This document shows positions 38,144 to 50,100 of a stretch of 60,000 nucleotides of DNA, piece after piece (position 1 is the stretch's first letter; each line of letters begins with the position of its first letter). Both the position numbers and the translations under genes were made by a program. Below the pieces are notes generated by a model. That model searched no databases. It was not told the DNA's origin and saw only the letters and a list, made by a program, of their open reading frames with translations. The stretch is from Membranipora membranacea (Eukaryota; Bryozoa; Gymnolaemata; Cheilostomatida; Membraniporidae), in assembly GCA_914767715.1 (NCBI GenBank), contig OU612069.1, positions 7,876,001-7,936,000 of the forward strand, given 5' to 3'.

Positions 38144-41100
38144 CTTACTTCCTTCAACTTCCTACAGCCGACCCTTGTAGAACTGAAGTCAAGTAGCTTG
38201 CTTGAGTTTATAAAGGGTATTTCTAGCATGTCAATCAAGGCTCAAAGTAGAAGCTACCAGATTTTTAGCTATATCCAGTTACTGACACAGAGGTGCCAAT
38301 ACAATGAAATTACGCTTAATACGATCATGCACCTTACAATCAAAAGCCCTCAACTTGCAACAAGGGTCAATCTCCTCACAATTCAAAACAACAGGAAGAT
38401 AAAGAAAACTACGCATAAAAAATGGCACGCATATCACATTAATGTTTATTGACTTAATAGGAGGCAACTTACCATTTTCTTGGGAGTACTGACTGTTTCA
38501 AATTAATTAAATTAATCCGTTGAGAGTTAATAGTGTACTAGTATAGAGACGCTAGGCTAGATAGCATACAAATCGAGGGGGTCGGCAACGCACATTTTAT
38601 TGGTTGTTGGACCCTGTGAATTGAAGACAATTCATTTATGCATTGGAAAGAACATTCCTTGGAAAATTGTTTAAAATACAAGCAGGATATTTTTAGTAAT
38701 TATCAAAGTCATTAGTCGATAAAATTCAGTAGCCGATAAATTCTGGCCGTTACATATTGAAACACTGTGACATGACCATAAAATAACAATGCGATGGGAC
38801 AATGAACAGATGAACATAATGTGGTTATGCTACATGTAAATACACAATAAACTTACAAAATTATCGCCTTCTTTCATATGTTGCGTAACTCTTCCTAGTT
38901 AGGATATTTGGTATGGAAGTAATAATAATCTCTACCTAAGGAAGTGAAATAAGTCTATAAGAATCAGGAAGCACAGGTACAGGTACAACTTGAGATACCG
39001 GTAGCATATTAAAATATGACATACGAATTATTGCATAAAAATCAAACATCAAAGCAAGTGTATGATATAAAATAATGCAAAACTTACAACTTGTGCGGTG
39101 ACACTGTGTTTGTAATAATGTTGCAGGCTACATCGTAAGGATAAATTGGAGCGCAGCGTAAAACAGAAATATAAGTTGATACAAAATGGAGGCTCGTCGA
39201 TTAGCTGGTTGGCTGTACGAGTCTTGACAAGAAAGTGGTGCATAAAATGATGACAAACAAGTCTATACTTAGAATGAGTGTGGTTAATAGTAATCGAGAT
39301 TTCCATGTAGTGTAATGTAGGGCTGTGGCTTACAAAGAATGTCAGCGTCAACATTTCTCATGGGTAAAAAACTGCTAATAGGTAATTGCAACAGCATTGC
39401 TCGATCTGAAAATTTATCTGCATGAATCTGATCTATGATACTGATACAAATAGAGAATCGCCTAAGCTGGGATAGATCATTTTTGTTTAAGGCAAAATGG
39501 CGAATTTTCTAAGCTTTACTTCTTCTTTGGCTGGCAAACAAGCTTCTGACCTAGTTTATCTTGAGATGTGTGTAATAATGTTCATTCAAAACCTGCTTCT
39601 CAAGAAAACATTATGCACCATTTTCAGTAATTGACAATGAACTGAGCGCTGTTACTGTTAGTGCATAATTGTTATTGTTAGGGATTATGTGAATGGCTTT
39701 CATCAATTAGGCATTGGTTGTCATCTATGCGGCATTGGGAACTGGCTCTTTTCAAACCTTTTGTGTCATCTCAAACCTTAGAATAAATGATTTTCAGACC
39801 CTTTGGATAACAAAGCATTACAGTCACGCTTTTAATTGAGAGGACAATACAACACTCTCGTATCATTATGGTAATGAAGATGTGTAACCATAATGATAAG
39901 AGAATACACTGAATGTTGTGACAGAGTTATCAAAAAAGATTACCTTTTGATTTTAGCGAGATCATTGGTTATAATGTGGTTGTCACAGCGTTATAAAATA
40001 ATCCTCATAAGATGATCATAAAACAATGATGATGGAAGAACCGTGATGCTATAACATTGTTACAATCAAATGCTATTTTATAGCATTATCATAACAACAT
40101 TTAAGTGTTAATTATGAGCTGTTTTCTTGTCATTACGTAATGAAGTTATCATCACATTAAAAATAACATTTGACAAATACTCAGATCTGACGATTCTGCT
40201 ATAACAGAATCTGAGCATTGTGATTACCATTCCGTAACCTCTTAGACAATAACCAAAGCCTGTCATTTTTACACAATGTTAGCCGAACGTTAGCAGAATG
40301 TAATATTAAATATATTTGTATGCAAAACGTTGTCACAATGTTCACCGTTTGCTGGGTGTTTCTTGTGCTTTTAGATATGGACTGCCAAGGGGGCCAGCTC
40401 TGCTCAGGGGGAGAATGTCACTCACAATGCTCACTGAATGATCATTGCAGTGGTGGCTTGATATGTAATGGAGGTGTGTGTTCTAGGACATGCACAGTAT
40501 CGACTCAGCTAAGTGTATGTGGAGAGCGATTCAAATGCGTTCTTGGTGTTTGCAGCCGCCCCTGTGTGGTGAGTACCAAATCTCTTCAATTGATTTGAAA
40601 AAATGTGGGTCAAAATTAGATCTGCCTCTGTCTGAAGACTGAGTAATGAAAGTATCTTAAGGGCACAGCCGTTAGTTCGCCCACTAGTAGCTCTCAGTTT
40701 GAAGGGCATTAATTGACTCCATTAGTCAGTAAGCTGCAGCAGGGTTTGAACCCAATACCTCCAAAATTTGCATATTAGAGGACAGGCGCCCTAACCAACA
40801 GAGCTACCTCCCAATCCCTATGAAACATATATCTCTTTTTTTCTCGAGAAACAATTTTGCATTCCCTTTCTTGTAAATCTGGAATGCTTTTGTAGCACAA
40901 TCTTTACCAATTATGATAGGAAAAAGTGCAATGTATTACTTCATATTGGACATGAGGTTACTTCAATGAGTCAAACAAGGCCAAAAGTGGGCCTTGGTAC
41001 CATAAATATTGTGATTGCCTTTATGAAGACCTCTCATATTATCGATTCTCGTACTTACCAAGTGTAACAGATGAATACTGTTTTTCCTTTTAAGCTAGAT

Positions 41101-44100
41101 CAGGATTGCTTGAGAGGTGACCTCTGTTTGGGTGGCGTGTGCACTCAAGGTTGTGACCAGGATTCTGATTGTCTCATGCCCGGTGGAGAGTGTGGATCTG
41201 AAGAGCACTGCTCTGTAGCATGTGTTGGAGCAGATACAGACACTTGTGGTGACAATAACTGGGCATGTGAAAGCGACATGTGTGTAAAGAAATGCGCCTT
41301 AGGAGCAACAGATTGTCATCCATCACAGGTATCCTTAACATGGCGAGTTTATCTCTATCATCACTTTCCTTACAATTTTTTATCACTTACATTTGTGCCA
41401 CCATTGTAATTGTTACCGAATTTTTATTTTACCGTTTTTTTGTGTTTATGCCAATGAGCAAGTATGATAGATAAAGAGAAAGATCTAGTGTAAAAGTAAT
41501 GATTATTTCAACTGCTGTTGGCCTCATCTGTTGATCACCATTGAATATATTTTCTAAAATCTGTACCGCATTGTTTGTAGTCAATGTCAAACTGGGTGGC
41601 AGGGTGGTGTAGTGGTTAGAATTCAAATCCCGGTCACTACTCAAGCTGCTCATAGAGGTGAACTCTTCGTACATAACCCTGACTTGTCCTTCCCTACTTT
41701 GTACAAGGGTGCCCTATATAGAGGACTTGTATCATGTGTGTCATGATGAAAGCTTATTCTCATTGGCCAGGAAATGGGCACTGAATAGCAAATAAAGTAA
41801 ATATTATTAATTATCATAAATTCAATCCGTTTTCCAGATTTGCTCTGAATCGCAGAGTTGCATAAAGAATGTAGGTGAAGATTGCGAGATGGATCTTGAC
41901 TGCAATTCCAATCCCCTGTACAGCTATAAGATATGCTTAGCAGGGGCTTGTGAAGAGATCTTCAAATGTCAGCAAGACTGTGACACACCAGCTGACTGTG
42001 GTAATAATGATTTTGTTCGGTTAAGCGCAAGAAGTCATTCTTGATTTGGTACTGGCACACAACAATTTAGTTAGGTCCGCAAACCCCTCTTTCACTTTGA
42101 TATAAAGATAATCTGGGTTTCCATCGTAGAATAGCCTGGGATTCAGGCCAACAAACAATGGAGCCTTTTTCTGTATCATTAGTTGTGTTGGATATTGCTT
42201 CTGTGGTGTTATCTACTCATGTATCACTGTTGTGCATTTCTGAATAGACCCCTGTGCTTGTGTTTTGGTTTTGTTTTGAATGGTTTTGGCTTGTTGTTGA
42301 GTAGATAGCTCCAAATTGTTGGACTGAATCCCAGTCTAGTTTGATTCCCATTCTCGATTTGTTACTGGCACACAATACTGTCTTTCATTTTGATGTAAGA
42401 GTAGCTTGGTTTTCATTGGACATGGGTTTACGATGCTTAGTGATTACTATGGTTCCCTAGTACCTATTCCCATGAGAGGGTAACTCCCTCCACTTCAAAG
42501 TTGATGATGAACCCCATTAACATTTTCATTCAGTCAGTTTTACATTAAGGAAAAACTCCCAATCTTCATCCTATTTAGAGTGTAAGCATTTTGTCTTTCA
42601 GCGAGCCATAAAAGAAACTTTTGGCAGTTACTAAAACCCAATGAAATCGACAGATTGAAATATCATGTATGTTGAACAATCAGATGTTTGTCATATTATT
42701 TAAATTAATAAAATTGTTGTACATGTTTCCAGGACCATACGCTTTGTGCATACATGGCAGATGTGAATGGCCACCTGGGTTAGTAGACGCCAGTTGTGAA
42801 GAGGGACAGTGCATTACAGATGGGGATAAATATTATAATCCGTCAAAATCACCGTCACCGAAAACATATCCGTGCGATCCTAATGATCCTTTCTACCTTT
42901 CTTTCTGTGAGTATACATACATACACGTGAGTATGTGAGTATACATACGGCCTTCTGTATGCTAACTTTTGTTGTGTTTGTATTGTGTTTGTATTATATT
43001 TGTATTGTTGTTATATTGTATTTGTATTGTGTTTGTATTATATTTATATTGTAGTTCTATTGTATTTGTATTGTGATTGTATTATATTTGTAATGTAGTT
43101 CTTTTGTATTTGTATTGTATGTGTATTTCCAAAATTGATTTTTTTGAGGATGTAGTTTCCAACCGGTTACGCTTTATTCAGGGTGAAAATTCGCGATGCT
43201 GAACATTCAGATATTCCATTGTAGTGAACCATACGGTGATGATAGATTAGGCAGCATCATTCCATTACTATTTTGGATATTTACCACCTTCATTCATTAG
43301 TCAAGCCATTAATCTTTCCCATGTGGCTTGACTTCCAACTTACAAAGATCCTAGGTATAATTGCTCAAAGTGATCATAAAGGAATCAGGTTTTGGTGTCA
43401 TTCTTGAGTTCTCAGTATATTTTATAAAACTGCTATAAAATTCATTAACAACATATCCCAGTTGTAACTCATTTTTACTCAAAGTTGAGATGCAAAGGTA
43501 ATAGATAGGTACCATTTAAAAAAAAAGTAAATACAAAATAATACCGCTTTAGTACCTTTCAATCTCAACTTTAAAGTGAAAATCAGTTGTAAGTGGGCCA
43601 CTATTGCTGTTAATAAATAGTTTTCTAAATTAGACTGAGAACTTAAGAATGATATAAACAACCTGATTTCTTCACAATCAGTCTAATGTTGATTGAAGGT
43701 GGGCGAGTGATAAGAGCTGGAGTATGTACACAGGATCCTATCACATCAGAACATGTATGTGGATGTGAGGATGGAGATCAGCTGTTGTATGATACATGTG
43801 TTCCGGAAACTTCTAGTAGGTCCATTTTTTGCCTTTCAGAATATTATGTTTGTTGGTGATGTTTATGGGTTATTTATTGGAAGCAATTACAGAGGCATCT
43901 AGCCCGTAGCATGGTTGACATGAAAAAGAAATAGCCACTGCATTGTGGTCATCATAATAGACAAAGCAATACGACATCCTGTAATGTATGTTAGCAGACT
44001 GGCTAATTAGTGATAGCCATCCATTTTTATTATAGTCATGGCATATATAACAAGAATATTTTAGCTAAAGAAACATTTCCAAACTGTTGCTAAAACAACA

Positions 44101-47100
44101 TTCCCATCTCATGAATGCTAAAGAATGCATATATTCCATTTTTTTAATATCGATCAATGTTCATGCAATTGACAGCTAACGATGGTTGAGATAATTTATT
44201 GAACCATGCTTTTTTAAAACTTATTGTTTGTCTATTTTATTCCAGTAGCGGATAGTGCCAAGGAGAAACATGACAAAGAAAGCTTGATAATAAATTATGT
44301 TACTCAATCCTAGACAAATTTATTTTTGACAGCGTGCCACGAACATCTCCAGTGTTCTGGTACTCTGGTCTGTATGGGAGGGTTATGTCATTTCCCATGT
44401 ACTGGAGATCGGAATTATCAGTGTAGTTATGGTCAGTTGTGTACATCAGGTTTGGTGTGTGGTTTCATGTGCCAGGGTGCTGACGAGTTGTGTCCACATG
44501 GAACTGTGTGCCACAGTGGGCGCTGTGAGCAAGCAGTGAGTGACACTATTAGCCAGTACAATAAAAATTAGGCCTTACTGATTACTAAAAGTTACTTGTC
44601 TCTTATATGGCAAAGCCATTTGCTTTTGTGTTGTAACAATTTGAAAATCAATTTAGGATGCTCTGCCAACATTAGTATATCCTCTGTCTGTTTAAATTTT
44701 GCAAAGAGGACACAACCACTTCTGCGTTATGTTTTTTGAAAAAAATCAACACTGCTAAAGTTGTATTGCCTGTTGATGAAACAAGATATAGCCCTGGCAG
44801 TAGTTGCATTGATCAATATTATTCTAATATTTAAATGATTTCATAACACACACAACTTTCATGTTTGAATGTTTATCGTAGATGAAATCATCTGAAGCTT
44901 TTATAATTTATTGCCACATAATTTGACATAGTATCTTTGTTTAGTGTGATCCGCAGACAGAATTGAAAGACAAATACTGCGACCTAGCAACGCAGATATG
45001 CCTTGATGGTATATGTCGCCACACAAGGGAAGATCTTGACTCACAATGCTCGGACAATTCATTTCCTAGGAACTCCGTCTGTGTGTCCCGATGCAACTCA
45101 GGCAAGATATCTAATGATTTCAAAACTTTGCCCCTTGTATGTAGATTGTTACATTATTATTCCTCTGAAGCCAGCTTAGTGGAAAGTTTAAAATGACATA
45201 TACAGTATGTTTTAGACTGTGAATGCCCTGATATATGTGCTATTGGAGGATGTTCATTGAGCTGTAGCATTATAAAGCGTTGTCCTAATGGTTATGTATG
45301 TATGAGTGGGCGATGTTATGTAACCTGTGCTCTTGTCTCAGGTGAGTCTTCTTTAAAAAAACTATGATAATATCTGTTGCTTATCAGACCATTTTGAACC
45401 ACTGTTGGTTAACAGCTTCACATCAATAATAGAATTTGTAGTCCAGAAGACACCAACAGTTAGCTTTCAGCTTATTTTAACGGCTTGGGGGCAAGAATTT
45501 GACAGTGTTTACACGTGTAGATAGGTTGTCTAAATGCTGTGTCATAGTTTCTACACCTCTCAGTTTGCCAGTTTGGGAGAAAATCAGTTTTTTAACTCAA
45601 GAAAATGGGAGGAGATAAATCCTAATAATTGCCCATGGAATCCCATTATTTTGCCCTAGAATACCAAAATATTCCCATTTAATCCATTTTAAGCTCAGTT
45701 TAAAAGGAATTGGAGCAAGATTGTAAATTTTACTGCAGGGTGAAATGTTATGAGACATGGTACAATTATGACAGAAAGTCAATTTAAGTGTGCAAATGTA
45801 TATGCAGAGAGATGTGAGTGCATCTTAGAAAGATTTTAAAAGGCTGCAGCCACCAATTTCAATCGAATAGAGGGAATTATAGTGTATTTGCTATGACCTC
45901 TTAATCAACCATTGCTATAAGAGATTGCAGTTTGGTTTGCGAGAGGGCTGAATTGAGAGAAGCTGGCAAAGGAAGAAGCAGCTACTGGAGCTTCAAGGGT
46001 AAAACTTTCAACCACTTGCATTACTCCTTGGGCATAATGAAACCACCACATTCACCACTTGCAGACATAATTCATTCACCTTATTGCTGGCAGAATGGCT
46101 ATCAAAATCTTTTGGTAATGTTATTTGTATTGGTATTGACCTAATCATTTTGTCCTGTCTGACGATATGAGTCCATGAACTAGGCCACATGCTTGCTCCT
46201 CAAGACACGATACCGCCTCTTAACATCTCAAAAGCCCTCGCAGTCCCTCAAGACTGCATGCAGGCTCTGCACAATATTATATTTGCCCAGCTGCTGTGAT
46301 TGGTGTCTTTTAGCCTGTCTTGACAAGCCACCCTCCCCCTACCTGATTTTGAGGACTTGACATAGTGTCTTTTAATAAGAAATAATCCATTGTGATGGTT
46401 ACACATTTTTGTGGAAATTTCACAGACATGAATTTAATATATATAGCTGAGATTCTATTATTGATCATTTCAGCAACTTTGCTCCAGCAGCTGTTTCATG
46501 TGATTGAGATTCAAAGGGCAACTATGTATTCTAGTTCAGATAATACACCTGGCTATCTATTTTTCCCCACCCAGCGCCTCAGCGGTTGAGGATGGGATAT
46601 CTGCGCACAGTGTTAGCAGTTGAAAATATGAGGCAGGGGGATGCCAACCAGGCCCGGGGTCCAGGGGGCCACCTATGCCCTCTGCTGGGTGGTGGGCGGA
46701 GTCCCGGCCGCCGGAGCACTTCGGTGATTACAATTGAAAATGCATCAAATTTAGCCATATTTTGAAATACTCATATTGATGTACTTACCAGCTCGTGGTT
46801 ACCTGGGTTATAATATGAAGGGGGATGCAACCCCCTAGACAAAGTAGGAAGGGGGACACCATCCCCGTACATCTCCCCTAAATTCTAACACCATCTACGC
46901 ATAAACATGTCAATGAGACCTTCACACTATCATTCATTAGTTGTCCAGTTTATCAGGTTTATTAGCCTATTTCTCTGGTCTAAATATTTACAGAATAAGT
47001 CAGAGCGGCTAAAAGTCTGAGACCGCGAGAACTTTCAGAGCCCTGCGCTTATTATTCAAAAGACGTCACCAAGAATGGAAACAACTTTTACAATATGAAT

Positions 47101-50100
47101 AGAGGGAGACTGAATGTGATTAGAGTAATTTCAAATGAAAACAAGAAGCGTTGTGATATGTGCTATTCAGGCCTACCATACGGAATGAAATCTTTCTCTA
47201 ATTTTCCTTCTTGGTGATATTATGAATTTTCTTAGGGAAGACAAAGTTACGGTATGGTACTCCCATTTGACTCATTCTGATTCTTCTCTTCTGACATTAG
47301 CCAATGTCGTTGAATACATTATATTATCCACTGATTCTAAGTTGAGCTACAAATCTTCTCTGGGCGTTGTTCAACACGGTTGTCAGAGGCAATCAGCCCC
47401 ATCTAATTTATGTTATGCGAGCTGATAGAAATTGGTTGGATGCACGCCATGGTTTTTAAACAAAGCAATATATGTAGTATCCCGGTATATATACAGTACG
47501 TATACAGTATGTATATTATAATATCAAGGCTCGAACGGTAAGGTTTCAAATCAGACATTACACAACAGGCAAAACAATGGGATTATATAGCAATAATTAG
47601 AGTTGTCCCCTCCATTTTTTTGAAACTTTAAAAATTTAATTTCTCTTTTACTGCCAAGCTCAGAGGTTTAGAACTAAGACATACTATTGACACAACCTAT
47701 CTACACATATAAATGCTGCCAAATTGTTGCCCACTTCAGTTATCATGAACTGAACGATCGCTTTTCGTTAATTCAGGACTATAACCCTGGATTACTTTCT
47801 AACTGGCAGACTGAGAGGTTTAGAAACCAGATATTTGAAATCAGCATAAAATTTAGATCTAGAAAAATTTAATTCCATATTGCCCCCATTTCGTTAAAGT
47901 AAACACCTTTTTTTGAGCACTTATAGCTAGGTGTCTAATTCTGGACTATTGTTAATGACGCTTCCAATAGTCCAAGAGGAAGGAACTATGTATTATGAAG
48001 CCCCATAAAACTTCAAATTTTCATATTAAATAAATAAAATTTCACTCCTAGATAGCGAAGAAGATAAATGTGGCTTACAGGGAGACGGGTTCACATGTAT
48101 AAGAGGGCTGACCAATGATGAGCAAGGGTTTGGTATCTGCTCCTATACTGTAGACAAACAACATCCCTCGCCGAAGGTAATACTGAAGTCCTTCTATTTG
48201 ATGTTAGATTTTACTTTAAGCAAATTTACTATAGATTTATCACAACTTCAACCTGAAACTACCGTGTTTGGGCATTATTTTTCCTAATGATATTGTAATT
48301 GCAGGATATATCAGATGTGACTGGATGGTTTGGAGCAGATTTCCATCGAGGTGTTGACCTTAGCGGTACAAACGGTACATCAGACACCGGGTCAGGAAAT
48401 CCGAAGAGGGGTGGGGGAGCTGCGTTTATTGCTGGCAATACTCTGGTGTTCTCCTGTACTGTTCAGTCAGACTGTGGTTAGTTACAATTACAGCCTCAAT
48501 ATTATGATTCATTCAATACATTTACACTACCAGAGACTTGTCACAAGGTCATTTCCTTTTTCCTTTTGTTTGTTGACCCTTTACAATACAAGGAGAAAAC
48601 TCCTGATACTGTCTTGCGTATTTCAGGGACCAATCGTATAGGTATATTGATATTTTCATAGAAATTTAAATTGAACTGAACAGATACAATGCACAGTGGT
48701 TCACGAATCACTGGCACTAGCTCACGTTTTCGGCTAGGAGATAGTTTGATTGCGTGAACTGTGCCGTGATAGCTGGTAGTAGCATTTCATTGATTGCACA
48801 GTTCAAGCGCTTAAGCTAGCAAACAGTCTGTAATTACATAAGTGCTGATTTGGCACCAAGATGCTTTACGTTAGCAGGCAAATTTGAGCACACCTAGGGC
48901 ACAAAGGCCCAATAGTTGAGATTTGTACCCAGGAACTCCAACAATTACATGAAACAGGTCAGATGCTCTAACTTTAATGAGCTACCTCTACTTATGTTTA
49001 GAAGTAAGAGGTGGCATTGTTCCTTGAGCATGCAAATGTTATAGGTCAAGGGTTCGAAACCCTGACTGCTGTCCACCGTCTGTTGAGACTGGTTGGTTCC
49101 CCAGGTGTGCTCAAACCTGCCTACAAACTGAAATCAAAATGACACAGACACTGCAGTCTTGCCTCTAAGACACCCACTATTTGCCGGCCATTCTTCAGAA
49201 TGTGGGGAGTGACTTTAACTTGCAATTTTGGTTGACTAACACCTTAACCACCATTCTCACTGATTAGGTGCAGGCTCCTCACTGATATGCTCTGGAGGGT
49301 TTTGCACAACTCAATGTGATCCTGATATCCTGACGCAGTGTGATGGTAATGTGACCACCTGCTTGACTGATCCTAGTCAACAAACATCAGCATGCCTAAT
49401 AAGGTGAGAGCCCCTTACTCAGGTTATCTAGGCATGAACTGTATGATGCTGGTAGAATAATGGCATAATATTGTTAGAATATTAGTAGAATACTGGTATC
49501 ATATCACTAGAATATTGGTGGAATATTGGTAGAATGTAAAATGAATATTAGTAGAATATTGGTAGAACATTAGTAGAATATTGGTAAAATATTGGTAGAC
49601 TATAAATGTAGAATATTAATAGAATATTGGTAGGACATTGGAACAACATTGGTAGAACATCGGTGTAATATTGGTAGAATATTGGTAGAACATTTGTAGA
49701 ATATTGGTGGAATGTTGGTAGAATATTGATAGAATTTTGGTGTATTATTGGTAGAATATTGATAGAATATTAGTAGAATATTGGTGTAATATTGGTAGAA
49801 TTTTGTGTCATATTCTTGTAATATTAGTGTAATATTTGTAGAGTATTTGTGGAATATTGGTAGAATATTGATAGAATATTGGTGTAATATTAGTAGAATA
49901 TTGGTAGTGTATTAGGATGAGATTGGGATTGTAGATTGTCAACAGTAAAGGAGATTGGTAGCTATTCATTTTAATTTTAACCTGCAATCATGTAAAAACA
50001 ATGCATAGAAAATATTCTCGTCTGAGTAGGAATTAACTTGCTTCTACGTCAAGCAACCAGGAGTAAAATGTGACATCAAATGTAAATACAGGTACATACA

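Noticed and set aside
37889-38452. Frames rich in Thr-His or Cys-Val
   Set aside because: Translation of a (CA)n microsatellite.
44246-44290. Possible exon after TTCCAG at 44245
   Set aside because: No Cys pattern and no good donor. The exons 43699-43815 and 44333-44535 join in phase without it.
45932-46144. 70-residue plus-strand frame in the 2.7-kb intron
   Set aside because: No splice-site support, and the flanking exons are already phase-matched.
49005-49060. tRNA gene suggested by a perfect B-box
   Set aside because: The arms do not form a cloverleaf, and the sequence continues into a body shared by other copies, so it is a SINE head.
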